DNA from: JACJYC01 sp964558465
Lineage (GTDB): Bacteria; Bacteroidota; Bacteroidia; Chitinophagales; Saprospiraceae
NCBI GenBank assembly: GCA_964558465.1
Contig: CAZLEF010000022.1
Location: 27,862 to 91,861 of the forward strand
Length of the DNA stretch: 64,000 nucleotides
Direction: 5' to 3'
Part shown: one piece after another, positions 1-9,117 of the stretch
Numbering within the stretch: the stretch's first letter is position 1
Layout of the letters: each line of letters begins with the position of its first letter
The notes under the pieces: generated by a model
What the model saw: the letters and a program-made list of their open reading frames with translations, nothing else
Told to the model about the DNA's origin: nothing
Databases searched by the model: none
Position numbers and translations under genes: made by a program

Positions 1-1893
1 AATAAAAACCTGCGGCATATCACAGCCATCAGCAGGATTCAGCCGGAGCGGTATGTCTGGCTCGACCGGTTCACCATCCGCAACCTGGAATTGCTCCATA
101 CGCCTTTTGATTCAGGGACGCCCCTGATCCGGGTCCTCGACCAGACCCTCACCCCAATGGGCGCCCGTCTGATGAAAAAGTGGATGGTACTGCCCCTCAA
201 AAACCGGAGGGATATCAATATCCGCCTGGATATTGTGGAGCATTTGTACAACAGTCAGGAACTGGCCGGCTTGCTGGAAATACAATTGCGCCAGATCGGC
301 GACCTGGAACGGCTCATTTCCAAAGCCCCTCTGGGCAAGATCAGCCCCCGGGAAGCCGTCCAGTTGAAACGGGCGCTGGCCGCCATCGGGCCCATCAAAG
401 CCGGCCTGTCGGAAACCTCCGTGGAATTCATGCAAAAAATGGCCGAAGGCCTGCATACCTGCCCGGACCTGCAGGAAAGAATCGCCCGGCAGATCAAGGA
501 AGACCCGCCTGCCAATATCACCAAAGGCGGCGTGATCGCCGACGGCTTTTCGGCAGAACTGGACGAATTGCGCCATGTCGTAACCCACAGCAACGAACTG
601 CTGAAGGATATCCAGGAGCGTGAAATCGAACGGACGGGCATCTCCTCCCTCAAGGTCGGGTTCAACTCGGTTTTTGGCTATTATATCGAAATCACCAACA
701 AATACAAGGACCAGGCGCCGGCCGATTGGGTGCGCAAGCAAACCCTGACCAACGGCGAACGATTTATCACTGATGAATTGAAAAAACTCGAAGCCAAAAT
801 CCTGGGCGCAGAGGAAAAGATCCTGGAACTGGAACAACACTTATACGAGCAATTTGTACTGGACCTGACGGATTATGTGGCCCCTATCCAGACTAACGCC
901 ACCCTTCTTGCCCGGGTGGACTGCCTGCTGTCCTTCGCCAAAATCGCACAGAAAAACCGGTACTGCCGCCCTTCCATCGACGATTCCCTCGTGATTGACA
1001 TCAAACAGGGCCGGCACCCGGTGATCGAACAGCAACTGGAACTGGGGGAAACCTACGTACCCAACGATGTTTACCTCGATAACGAAAGTCAGCAGATCCT
1101 CATGATCACCGGTCCGAACATGGCCGGTAAATCGGCCCTGCTCAGGCAAACGGCGCTGATCTGCCTGATGGCCCAGATGGGGTCGTTTGTTCCCGCTTCC
1201 GGCGCCCGGCTGGGGGTGATCGACAAGATTTTTACCCGGGTTGGGGCTTCCGACAATATCTCCAGCGGAGAATCGACATTCATGGTGGAAATGACCGAAA
1301 CGGCCAGCATCATGAACAATATCTCCGACCGCAGCCTGATCCTGCTCGACGAACTCGGCCGCGGTACCAGCACCTACGACGGCATCTCCATTGCCTGGTC
1401 CATTGCAGAGTACCTGCACAATGCACCGGATGCCCGGCCCAAAACGCTGTTCGCCACCCATTACCACGAACTGAACGAACTGGCCAATAAATTCAGCCGC
1501 ATTCATAATTTCCACATTGCCACCCGGGAAGTGGGGCAAAAGGTGATCTTCCTCCGCAAACTCGTACCCGGTGGCAGCGAACACAGCTTCGGCATCCACG
1601 TAGCCGGTATGGCGGGCATGCCGCGCAGCATTGTTGAACGCGCCGCCCATATCCTTTCCCAACTTGAACAAAAATCGATCGCCGGCGACCAGAAGGGTGG
1701 GGGAGAACCCCAGTCGAAACGCCCGGAAACCCGGCAAATTTCCGCCGAACAATACCAACTCAGCATTTTCGAAACGGTGGACGAAACCGCCGGCAAACTC
1801 AAAGCCGCTCTGCTGGGGCTGGATATCAATTCCATGACCCCCATCGATTGCATGCTGAAGCTGAACGAACTCAGGAAGTTGCTGGAAGGGTGA
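1..1893 (+). CDS. mutS: DNA mismatch repair protein MutS, 5'-truncated by the window edge
   Basis: MutS recognises mispaired bases and uses ATP to recruit MutL. The frame is open from base 1 with no start, so roughly the first quarter of a normal 850-900 residue protein lies outside the window. The visible part begins with the connector/core segment (YVWLDRFTIRNLEL), followed by the lever and clamp helices. The ATPase domain has Walker A GPNMAGKS at about visible residues 371-378, Walker B LILLDELGRGTSTYDG and the H-motif ATHYHEL. Walker A has GPNMAGKSA in place of the commoner GPNMGGKST. An internal TTG at 91 is a false start. The gene converges with the next one, and the two stops are 13 bp apart. 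Family assignment is certain. Confidence 0.97.
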   Translation, partial: NKNLRHITAISRIQPERYVWLDRFTIRNLELLHTPFDSGTPLIRVLDQTLTPMGARLMKKWMVLPLKNRRDINIRLDIVEHLYNSQELAGLLEIQLRQIGDLERLISKAPLGKISPREAVQLKRALAAIGPIKAGLSETSVEFMQKMAEGLHTCPDLQERIARQIKEDPPANITKGGVIADGFSAELDELRHVVTHSNELLKDIQEREIERTGISSLKVGFNSVFGYYIEITNKYKDQAPADWVRKQTLTNGERFITDELKKLEAKILGAEEKILELEQHLYEQFVLDLTDYVAPIQTNATLLARVDCLLSFAKIAQKNRYCRPSIDDSLVIDIKQGRHPVIEQQLELGETYVPNDVYLDNESQQILMITGPNMAGKSALLRQTALICLMAQMGSFVPASGARLGVIDKIFTRVGASDNISSGESTFMVEMTETASIMNNISDRSLILLDELGRGTSTYDGISIAWSIAEYLHNAPDARPKTLFATHYHELNELANKFSRIHNFHIATREVGQKVIFLRKLVPGGSEHSFGIHVAGMAGMPRSIVERAAHILSQLEQKSIAGDQKGGGEPQSKRPETRQISAEQYQLSIFETVDETAGKLKAALLGLDINSMTPIDCMLKLNELRKLLEG

Positions 1894-1918
1894 AAAAACG
1901 TTTGCGTTAACGCTTTTT
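1893..1918. terminator. Bidirectional hairpin between mutS and the convergent membrane protein gene
   Basis: AAAAAACGTT at 1893-1902 pairs with AACGCTTTTT at 1909-1918 with one mismatch and a 6-nt loop. This gives a stem with a T-run on either strand. It overlaps both stop codons. The stem is GC-poor, so terminator strength is uncertain. Confidence 0.4.
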
Positions 1919-3751
1919 CAAAATCTCCAACGCAAAATCATCCAAATAAACCGTCTGCCGCTGCATCTCCACATACACCTGCAACGTATCGTTTGGGCGG
2001 GCGTTCAGCGGTATGCGGTAATAAAAATCCACGATGCCCCAGACGCCGGGTTTGCCGCCCCAAATGCTGAAATCCTGATTGCCCAGCTTGTTATCGATCC
2101 GCACGTGTTGGAACTTCAGGTTCCGGCCGCCTTTTTTTAGCTGAATCGCGAAAGCCGGCATCATATACCATGGAAATTCCAGGACATCTTTTTTGCACCA
2201 GCTCTTGATCCGGGCATATTCGCCCGGTTCGAGGCCCAGATCGGCTACCGAATGGTTGACCAGATCGAGCGAACCCGCGCCGCCTGGTTGCAGGGCCAGT
2301 GCAAACCTGCTCCCGAACACCCCCGGTTGGATCACCCGGAAAGAATCGGGACCCGGGTTTTCAAAATCCTTCCAGACCGGCAAACCCGCTTTTTTCCATT
2401 GGCTGGTATCGGGTTGCAATTCCCCGCTGTCGAAGGCGGTCAGTATTTTATTGTCCATTTTGGTTTTTCCGAAGGCCGACCAATAGTAACCGGCATTCGC
2501 AAATTCGCTCCACAAGATGCCGCGATGGTGCTGCCAGGTCTGGAAAACGCTGAGGGCCCAGCAAAAAAGGATAAATACCCCCACCAGGAGCCGCATGCCC
2601 CATTGCCGGTTGGCGTAGTACAGAAACCATGCCAGCGGAAAGGCCAGCAAGGGCGCCGCCTCCACCATCGGCCTCGAACCCAGCCCGTTGATATAGTACC
2701 AGCACCACCAGCTGTATGCAAAATAGACGTGCAGCGGAAGAAAAACTGCCGCAGGGACAAGCCAGTTGCGATGCCGGCCCAGGTAGATCAGACCGAACAA
2801 GGACAAGATCATCACAGGAGAGTAGGGCAGCCAGCCGTTCTGATAACCGAACAACCCGGGCCCGATCTTCGGACGGTCAAAATAAAAACGCTCAGTCCCA
2901 TAACTGTAAAAGATCCAATCCCCGGAAGAGACCTTCCAATAAACCATCTGCAGCAAGCCGCAGGCTGCAAATGCCGCTGCAGCGACAGCAACCCATTTCC
3001 AATGGTCGCGAAGGTAAGCCCATTGCCGGGCCAGGTTTCGCTCCATGCCCAGGCCGCAGAACAACGGTATTGCCAGGCAAACAAATTCTACCGGCCGGGT
3101 AAGGGTGATCAGGCCGGCGCTCAGACCGATTCCAATGGCGTTCCAGCGCCCCGGGGTGCGGTAAAAACGCCAGGTCGCCCAGATCAGCAGACAATACAGG
3201 AAAAACAGGTAACTGTGGGCCATCGGCCCCCGGTACACCTGAAAATGAAACACGCTGCTGGCCAACGCAAGGGTCAGGAGTGTATAACCGGCAATTCGGG
3301 TCCCGACCTCGCGGCTAAGCACCCGGAACAATAAAAATAAACCGATGCATGCATAAAAAAGATTTGCCAGGTGAATGCACATCACGTAGGGCGGGGAATA
3401 CCCGTCGCGTGGATAACCCAGCACCCAGGCCGAAAGATGCCCTGCCAAAAAAAAAGGCGACTGCAATACGGCCACCCCTGCGGTATATTTATTGATGCGG
3501 CGCCCGTTCTTTGCCTGGGTCAGGACATCCCCGGGCCCCGGCAGCGCCGGCGGTTCGTTGATATATTTGAAACGGGCGAGGTAGGTTTGTTTTATATCGG
3601 CGATGTCCCCATGTAAAAACAAGGCAGGCAGATAGGCGTAATACCCCCAGGCGTCACCCCCGTGCAGGATATTGACCTTCCACCGCTGGAAATAAAAAAA
3701 AGCTGCCGCATAAATAATTATGACCGGCAATAAAATAAACCGGAATCGCAT
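1907..3751 (-). CDS. Polytopic membrane protein, GT-C/ArnT-like hypothetical
   Basis: 614 residues with about ten hydrophobic helices over residues 5-420, then a soluble C-terminal region of about 190 residues that looks like a beta-sandwich. The first periplasmic loop carries GGDAWGYYAYLPALF, a D-x-x-x-Y-Y context resembling GT-C glycosyltransferases of the GT39/GT83 type, where an early loop acid is catalytic. That suggests a polyprenyl-phosphate-dependent sugar transferase at the inner membrane, but this is inference from layout. No close named family is recognised. A possible -7 box (TACATTTG, minus strand 3779-3772) lies just upstream of the ATG. Confidence 0.6.
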   Translation of the reverse strand: MRFRFILLPVIIIYAAAFFYFQRWKVNILHGGDAWGYYAYLPALFLHGDIADIKQTYLARFKYINEPPALPGPGDVLTQAKNGRRINKYTAGVAVLQSPFFLAGHLSAWVLGYPRDGYSPPYVMCIHLANLFYACIGLFLLFRVLSREVGTRIAGYTLLTLALASSVFHFQVYRGPMAHSYLFFLYCLLIWATWRFYRTPGRWNAIGIGLSAGLITLTRPVEFVCLAIPLFCGLGMERNLARQWAYLRDHWKWVAVAAAAFAACGLLQMVYWKVSSGDWIFYSYGTERFYFDRPKIGPGLFGYQNGWLPYSPVMILSLFGLIYLGRHRNWLVPAAVFLPLHVYFAYSWWCWYYINGLGSRPMVEAAPLLAFPLAWFLYYANRQWGMRLLVGVFILFCWALSVFQTWQHHRGILWSEFANAGYYWSAFGKTKMDNKILTAFDSGELQPDTSQWKKAGLPVWKDFENPGPDSFRVIQPGVFGSRFALALQPGGAGSLDLVNHSVADLGLEPGEYARIKSWCKKDVLEFPWYMMPAFAIQLKKGGRNLKFQHVRIDNKLGNQDFSIWGGKPGVWGIVDFYYRIPLNARPNDTLQVYVEMQRQTVYLDDFALEILKKR

Positions 3752-3862
3752 ACGATATTTGTAAGACGGAACAAATGTAAGTAAAGGACTACAATCCGGT
3801 GAACCTGATCCTTCCGGGTTTGTTTTTTTACATTAGGTTCGCCATTAAAAAATTATGTAACC

Positions 3863-4765
3863 ATGAGAATTTACCTGACAACGTTATTGGTTTTTGTATT
3901 CGGCATGACCGGCCTGCGGGCCCAAACGCCCCAGGAACCCAGTGAAAAAGCCCTGCTTTGGGAGATTTCCGGCAAATCACTGGTGACTTCTTCTTACCTG
4001 TTCGGCACCATCCATCTGATCCCCAGGTCGGATTTCTTTTTCACCGAAACCATGGAAGGCGCCTTTGCTAAAACCAAACAGGTGGCCTTCGAGATCGATA
4101 TGGAGGAAATGAGCGACTTGTCGAACATGTTTTCCATGCTCGGCAAAATGTATATGGCTGACGGCAAAAAACTCCGCGACCTGCTTTCCACGGAAGATTA
4201 TGAAAAAGTGAAAACCCATTTCAGCGATATGGGGCTGCCGTTTTCCTTTCTCGAACGGGTTAAACCGATGTTCCTCTCCGTGATGACCGACCCTGAAGCC
4301 CTCAGTATGAAAACGGACGCCGGCGACGGCGGCATGCTCTCCTACGAAATGGAATTGACAGAAAAGGCCCAAAACCAGGAAAAGGATATCCTCGGGCTGG
4401 AAACCATGGATTTTCAGATGAGCCTGTTCGACAGTATTCCCTACGACAAACAGGCCCAGATACTGGTGAAAGCCATTGAAGCAGGCGACGGCGACGGCTC
4501 CAGTCAGCTCGACGATATGGTCAAAATGTACCGTTCACAGGATATTCAGGCGATGTACGCCATGATGGGCGCCGATGAAGGCTTCGGCAGTTTCGACGAA
4601 GTGCTCCTCCTGCGCCGCAACCGGAGCTGGATCCCGATCATGGAAAAACTGATGGATGAAAAATCCACTTTCTTCGCAGTGGGCGCCGGTCACCTGGGCG
4701 GCCCTGAAGGGGTGATCGCCCTGTTGCGCAAATCGGGTTATACGGTTCAGGCGGTGACGGAATGA
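3863..4765 (+). CDS. TraB/GumN family secreted protein
   Basis: 300 residues with an N-terminal signal peptide (to about residue 20, LRAQ). The TraB/GumN (TIKI) fold is shown by the first motif YLFGTIHLIP near residues 46-55 and the C-terminal motif FAVGAGHLGGPEGV. The paired GxxH motifs are the presumed metal-binding residues of this putative metalloprotease-like family, which also includes eukaryotic TIKI. Likely periplasmic or surface-located. Biological role in bacteria is unknown. It converges with the NlpC/P60 gene across a repeat-bearing spacer. Confidence 0.85.
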   Translation: MRIYLTTLLVFVFGMTGLRAQTPQEPSEKALLWEISGKSLVTSSYLFGTIHLIPRSDFFFTETMEGAFAKTKQVAFEIDMEEMSDLSNMFSMLGKMYMADGKKLRDLLSTEDYEKVKTHFSDMGLPFSFLERVKPMFLSVMTDPEALSMKTDAGDGGMLSYEMELTEKAQNQEKDILGLETMDFQMSLFDSIPYDKQAQILVKAIEAGDGDGSSQLDDMVKMYRSQDIQAMYAMMGADEGFGSFDEVLLLRRNRSWIPIMEKLMDEKSTFFAVGAGHLGGPEGVIALLRKSGYTVQAVTE

Positions 4766-4848
4766 TTCATTTGGCCGTCAACAACGAAGTTTATGGTTGT
4801 TTTGCTGTTTAACGGCAGCCAACGATCATAAACCATATTGAACCAACC

Positions 4849-4880
4849 CAACCAATTGAGGAATCGAAGAACCGAGGAAT
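4849..4880. repeat. Short-unit array TTGAGGAA/TCGAAGAA/CCGAGGAA
   Basis: Three 8-bp units at 4856-4879 follow CCAACCAATTGAGG. The same lead-in and the same units recur at 63904-63950. The array sits in the 167-bp spacer between two convergent genes. Related sequence GGAATCGGATCAATCC runs into the stop codon of the downstream minus-strand gene. Confidence 0.75.
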
Positions 4881-4890
4881 TGTCCAAAGG

Positions 4891-4909
4891 TCCAAAGGAC
4901 TCCTTTGGA
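4891..4909. terminator. Hairpin between convergent genes
   Basis: TCCAAAGGA at 4891-4899 and TCCTTTGGA at 4901-4909 form a perfect 9-bp inverted repeat with a 1-nt centre. A second CCTTTGG copy follows at 4914. It lies between convergent genes, so a role in ending transcripts is plausible, although no clear T-run follows. Confidence 0.4.
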
Positions 4910-4932
4910 GACCCCTTTGGGGAGGAATCGGA

Positions 4933-6111
4933 TCAATCCACAAACATCCGTTCCACACCATCCCTGCCCGGTTCCATCCTCCTTGCCCTGACCAGGCTCT
5001 CCAACCGGTGAGGCGCAAAATCCGGATCGCCCCGTCGCAGGCTTTGGATACGTACCCCCGGATTATCTGCCCCCGAGTGGATCATCCGGCCGTCGCCGAG
5101 GTAGATTCCCACATGGGTGATCTTTTCCTTTTGTTCTGCGGATGCCTTTCGGCCGAAAAAGAGAAAATCGCCAGGCATCAGGTTAACCAGCGCAGAGTCC
5201 GTTTCAACCGGTTGGCCGGCATGCACCTGTTGGGAAGCATCCCTCGGCAAGATCAGGCCGTTCAGATAATAAACGGTTTTGGTAAACCCGCTGCAATCCA
5301 TGGCTTTGGGTGATGTGCCGCCCCAAAGGTAGGGCCTGCCCAGAAAGCGGGTGGCAGTTTCCAGGATTTCGCCGGCGCCGGGCGTTTGCCGGTTGTCCAA
5401 CCATTCGTTCAGGTCGGAAAAAGACGCCGAAGGCGCGTAAGCCGTCCTCCCGTCGGGATAACCCACTTTCAACATATCGCCTTCCAGGCCGAGTGCTAAC
5501 AGGATATCTCCGGCCACCAAATCGCTTACCGGCAGATTTTGTGCAGCTGCAATGCCGTATTCAGCTGTAAAGATCACCTTTTCGGATCGACGCCAGGTTT
5601 CCATACCTTGCTGATCGGTACGGAAAAAGCCGCCCGCATCGAGCCAACCCAAGTAGCGGTCGGGGGTTTGCACCAGGAACCAGTCGCCTTCCTGTTGCAA
5701 AACCCGGAGGATCATCCCCAGCAACGCCTGGGTTGCCAGTTCGGCCCCATGCCGGGGTTCGGAGCGGATATTGCAGACCGAAACGTTGACGATTCCCCAG
5801 GTTTTTTCGCCGAGATGGCGGGAGGGAAGGATTTCGACCTGAAGCTTGGGTGGAGGCGCTGTTTTCCAGGTTGCGGCAGCCGCTTCCAGTTCTTCAAAAG
5901 CAGCCAGGATATTGGTTTGCCCTTTGATCGTCCAGTTCCCGTTTTCCATTTGAGGGCTGACCTCAAACAGGGCAACCCTTTTGTCCGGCGCGTATTTCAG
6001 GCGGATCGATTCGATCTGTTGTTCGATTTCTGCAGGAAAGGATTCCGGGCTGCAGCCGCAGAATGTTATGACCAGAAGGAGTATTGGCGAAGAAAGAAGT
6101 ACGAATCGCAT
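4933..6111 (-). CDS. NlpC/P60 (C40) peptidase lipoprotein with SH3-like domains
   Basis: A likely cell-wall gamma-D-glutamyl-diamino acid endopeptidase. The chosen ATG at 6111 gives a lipoprotein signal ending FCGC. An in-frame ATG at 6171 lies inside the upstream gene's terminator stem, so it is rejected. After an N-terminal region come SH3-like segments (NVSVCNIRSEPRHGAEL and the stretch around WLDAGGF), then the C40 domain with Cys273 in MDCSGFTK and His333 in THVGIYLGDG. Length is 392 residues, normal for Bacteroidota SH3-C40 lipoproteins. The stop codon lies in repeat-like sequence. The domain call is firm; the exact bond cleaved is inferred. Confidence 0.92.
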   Translation of the reverse strand: MRFVLLSSPILLLVITFCGCSPESFPAEIEQQIESIRLKYAPDKRVALFEVSPQMENGNWTIKGQTNILAAFEELEAAAATWKTAPPPKLQVEILPSRHLGEKTWGIVNVSVCNIRSEPRHGAELATQALLGMILRVLQQEGDWFLVQTPDRYLGWLDAGGFFRTDQQGMETWRRSEKVIFTAEYGIAAAQNLPVSDLVAGDILLALGLEGDMLKVGYPDGRTAYAPSASFSDLNEWLDNRQTPGAGEILETATRFLGRPYLWGGTSPKAMDCSGFTKTVYYLNGLILPRDASQQVHAGQPVETDSALVNLMPGDFLFFGRKASAEQKEKITHVGIYLGDGRMIHSGADNPGVRIQSLRRGDPDFAPHRLESLVRARRMEPGRDGVERMFVD

Positions 6112-6143
6112 AAGTATGGAATTGGAAAGGCAATTTAGAAAAT

Positions 6144-6188
6144 TCCCAAAAAACAAGAGCCGGTTGGTCAAAACACCAACCGGCTCTT
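6144..6188 (-). terminator. Strong intrinsic terminator of the beta-helix gene
   Basis: AAGAGCCGGTTGGT at 6155-6168 and ACCAACCGGCTCTT at 6175-6188 form a perfect 14-bp stem with a 6-nt loop. On the minus strand it is followed by GTTTTTTGGG. It lies 56 bp beyond the stop of the 7239-6244 gene. Confidence 0.92.
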
Positions 6189-6243
6189 AGAAACGTGTTT
6201 GATAAAGGTTTGTAAAGGAATCGGGTTTGGCAATCCCGAAAAA

Positions 6244-7239
6244 TTATTTGTTGCCTTTGATCAGGTAGCTGCCGCTGGTGGCGCCGCCGATCTGGCCATG
6301 TGTGCTTTGCTGGGAAGTAGTAGCGCTGTTGTTGGCATCAAGCGCTGCGATATTTTCTTCGAAACGGCAACCGGACAGGATGGTTTCGCAAGCGCCTTTG
6401 CCCCTGCGGTTGTCATAAGTGCCTGCCCCGCGAACCATGGAAGAGTTATTGATGAAGGTGCAGGTCATGACCATCGGGCGGGTTTCGCCATTGTTAACCA
6501 TGTTATAGATGCTGGCGCCGTAGTTGGCCATATTCATTTCGAAGTGGCAGTTGCGGATCTGAGGCGTGCAGCGGCCGTCGGCGCCGTCGTTGTAGATTGC
6601 ACCGCCGTCCATATGAGCTTTATTCTGGCGGAATTCACAGTTGATGATGACCGGGCTGCATTTTTGAGCTCCTGCGCTGTTGAACATTGCAGCGCCCCAG
6701 TTGGCCTGGTTGTCGGTGAAGACGCAATTGCGAATGGTGGGAGAGGCTGCTTCGTTGTACAGACCAGCGCCGCTGGTGCTGGCTTCGCCGGTTTTGCCGA
6801 TCGCATCAGACATGCCTTCGGAGATGGTGAAACCGTCCAGGATGGTTTGATTCGTTACATTTTTGATGGTAACTACGGTGTAAACATTGTCCGTGAGGAG
6901 GTTTTTCGATCCGATATTTCCGCTGAGGATCGTACGGTTGGCGCCGATGTTGCGCTCGTTCAGGCTGGTTTCGAAACCTGCGAATCCGCCGTAGAGGGCT
7001 ACACCTTCAGGAAGCTGGAAGGTAGCGGTGCGATCGGTACCTTGCGTAGGCGTATAAATACCGGTTGCGACCCAGATCTCATCGCCTGCTTTTGCAACTG
7101 AAAGTGCCTGCTGAGGGTTGCTGAAGGCGCTTGCCCAGGAACTCCCGTTGCCGGAACCGCCTTCTTTTACGTGGAGAACTCTTGCATGTAGCGGGAAACA
7201 CACAATCGCCAATACCCAGATTGCCAAACCTTTTTTCAC
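6244..7239 (-). CDS. Secreted parallel beta-helix (polymorphic outer-membrane-like) protein
   Basis: 332 residues if translation starts at the GTG at 7239, which places a signal peptide VKKGLAIWVLAIVCFPLHA directly at the N-terminus; no ATG is available nearby. Mature sequence opens VLHVKEGGSGNGSSWASAF and DEIWVATGIYTP, typical of choice-of-anchor beta-helix proteins. It then has repeated NCVFTDNQANWGAAMFN-type rungs (GGAIYN, GASIYN) characteristic of Pmp-like right-handed beta-helices. No T9SS tail or membrane anchor is visible, so it may be released or be a shortened relative of larger surface proteins. Role unknown. Confidence 0.8.
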   Translation of the reverse strand: MKKGLAIWVLAIVCFPLHARVLHVKEGGSGNGSSWASAFSNPQQALSVAKAGDEIWVATGIYTPTQGTDRTATFQLPEGVALYGGFAGFETSLNERNIGANRTILSGNIGSKNLLTDNVYTVVTIKNVTNQTILDGFTISEGMSDAIGKTGEASTSGAGLYNEAASPTIRNCVFTDNQANWGAAMFNSAGAQKCSPVIINCEFRQNKAHMDGGAIYNDGADGRCTPQIRNCHFEMNMANYGASIYNMVNNGETRPMVMTCTFINNSSMVRGAGTYDNRRGKGACETILSGCRFEENIAALDANNSATTSQQSTHGQIGGATSGSYLIKGNK

Positions 7240-7311
7240 GATGTCTCTTTTTGAAGTTGGATTTTGAAAAACGGAATCCTCACGTTCTCCCGGCAGCGTT
7301 GCAAAAAGCAA

Positions 7312-7897
7312 GCCAAAAAGGCCCTTTGCGCTGCGGATGAAGCGATCAAAAAGAAAGGCAAAACACTCTTGGGTATGTTCTTAGAGTTTATCAGGCTCTA
7401 AGGACACGGGATTGTTGATTGTCAAATAATAAATCTCAGGCCGGATCACTCCGGCAAAAACAAAATTGGGATTGAAAACAGTATCAATATGGCTTTCAGG
7501 GTTGTGCCGTTGGGGACGGCGTTTTTGTAAAAGACGATTGCAATTGGATGGAAAAGGGATTGTAAAAAACAACTAAACAAAACTTTCTTGGATTGTAGTG
7601 CAATAATAGGGCGTTATTTCTTATCCGCCAAATTTTTTTTCAAGGAATTTTGATAAGAATTTTGATATGGTACGGTTTTGTGAGAATCCGGTCTGTTTTT
7701 TGGAAGAAAGGTATTTTTGATCTAAAAATCGGCCGGTTTTGAATCAAAATTGAAATTAATACGTATCTTTCGGCAGAGAAAGTGTCCTTATCCCCCCTTA
7801 TTTGAACGATGCCGAAGGCTGTGCCGGGAGGCGTCCTTTGCTGAGGCTAATCTGCTGAATCAACCGGAATACTGTTGTAGTTCATAAAATTATTTGT
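7312..7897. other. AT-rich intergenic region without a convincing gene
   Basis: About 590 bp separate the divergent beta-helix gene and the PorP operon. The only open frames are short and lack family features or signal sequences. The region is clearly AT-richer than its surroundings (especially 7560-7760). It contains a near -7 motif TATCTTTC at about 7758, far from any start. Confidence 0.5.
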
Positions 7898-7937
7898 TGT
7901 TAAACATTTTGCGTTTAACAGGAAATAACTACTTTTC
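7898..7937 (+). promoter_or_regulatory. Promoter of the PorP operon with an overlapping inverted-repeat operator
   Basis: TGTTAAAC (7898-7905) and GTTTAACA (7913-7920) form a perfect 8-bp inverted repeat with a 7-nt spacer. The spacer and right arm cover the -33-like TTTG at 7908-7911. This is followed 18 bp later by TACTTTTC (7930-7937), one mismatch from the Bacteroidota -7 consensus TAnnTTTG. A repressor site over the -33 region is the natural reading; the regulator is unknown. Confidence 0.5.
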
Positions 7938-7959
7938 GGAAATCCTAAATATTTATACC

Positions 7960-9072
7960 ATGAACGTTCATTACATATCCCAAAAACACATGCATTTGAA
8001 CGCCTTAAAAAAGTACAACGTTTTGAAACAGATTTACTTGCTCCTGGCCCTTGGCTTTGTTTGCACACTTAGCGCGCAGGATATCCATTACACCCAATTC
8101 TACAATGCACCCTTCACCCTGAGCCCTGGCCTGACCGGTATTTTCGGCGGGGACGTCAGGCTAACCGGCAATTTCCGGAACCAATGGCGGCGGGTTCCGG
8201 TGGATTATTCGACCTTCTCCGCAGCCGTCGATATGAAATTCATCAACCGGACGGCCAGAAAAGATTTTTTCTCTGCCGGCCTGTCCTTCAACCGCGACCA
8301 GGCGGGTTATTCCAAACTTCAACTGGTCAACCTCGGTCTGAACGGGTCCTATACCTATCTTCTGGAAGATAACTTCTTCGGCACGATCGGGGCCCAGCTC
8401 GGCGTGAACAGTCGCAGGTTCAAAACCGGCGCCCTGACCTTTGATGAACAATTCGACCCCTATCAGGGGGTGTACGTTCCCGGGTCGCCTACCGGAGAGA
8501 TTTTCCCGTCTACCAGCAATTTTTTCCTGGATTTTGCCCTGGGCATCAATTTCAGGCTTCAGTCAATCGACCGGTTCGAGCTGGTTGACCGCCTTGTCAA
8601 ACGCTCCAAACTCGATTTCGGCGTCGGCCTCTTTCACCTCAACCGGCCGGATCAAAGTTTTTTTGAAGACGAAAAGGTCAAACTTCCCATGCGCCTCAGC
8701 CCTTATATCATGGGCGTACTGCAATTGGGCCGGAGCCTCGACCTTGCCGGCAATATCTATGCACAGTTTCAGAATCCGTACCAGGAGTACCTTGGCATGC
8801 TGGGACTGAACATCCATATCAGCCGCACCCTGGGCAAACAATTTGCTGTTCAACCCGGAATCGGGTACCGCTTCAACGACGCTTTCGGAGATGCCTGGAT
8901 ACCCAACATCCAGGCAACCTATAATAATTGGCGCCTTGGTTTCAATTATGACCTCAACCGGTCGGACTTCAAAATAGCTACGGATCGGCGCGGCGGACCG
9001 GAGGTGTCCCTTCAATACCTCTTTAAGCGAGTCAGACCTTTGCCTTATTTTAAATTCTGTCCGCTTATCTGA
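7960..9072 (+). CDS. PorP/SprF family type IX secretion outer-membrane protein
   Basis: PorP/SprF proteins are 14-strand outer-membrane barrels. They pair with T9SS cargo carrying type B (CHU_C) C-terminal domains and are needed to secrete or attach them. After the signal peptide (ending LSAQ) the family hallmark DIHYTQFYNAPFTLSPGLTG is present, followed by NFRNQWR and alternating amphipathic strands to the C-terminus. The ATG at 7960 is used; the ATG at 7990 would give a more usual 20-30 residue signal and is equally possible. It leads an apparent operon with the OmpA-like gene 45 bp downstream and the giant CHU_C protein, as in the sprF-sprB arrangement. Confidence 0.92.
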   Translation: MNVHYISQKHMHLNALKKYNVLKQIYLLLALGFVCTLSAQDIHYTQFYNAPFTLSPGLTGIFGGDVRLTGNFRNQWRRVPVDYSTFSAAVDMKFINRTARKDFFSAGLSFNRDQAGYSKLQLVNLGLNGSYTYLLEDNFFGTIGAQLGVNSRRFKTGALTFDEQFDPYQGVYVPGSPTGEIFPSTSNFFLDFALGINFRLQSIDRFELVDRLVKRSKLDFGVGLFHLNRPDQSFFEDEKVKLPMRLSPYIMGVLQLGRSLDLAGNIYAQFQNPYQEYLGMLGLNIHISRTLGKQFAVQPGIGYRFNDAFGDAWIPNIQATYNNWRLGFNYDLNRSDFKIATDRRGGPEVSLQYLFKRVRPLPYFKFCPLI

Positions 9073-9117
9073 TCGAGTCCGGTTTACCGTTTTTCTCACT
9101 GCATGGATAACAAGGTT

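Noticed and set aside
6109..6171. ATG at 6171 as the start of the NlpC/P60 protein
   Set aside because: It lies inside the 14-bp terminator stem of the upstream gene, and the internal ATG at 6111 gives a proper lipoprotein signal.
7381..7572. 63-codon frame on the minus strand
   Set aside because: It lies in AT-rich intergenic sequence with no start context, signal or family match.
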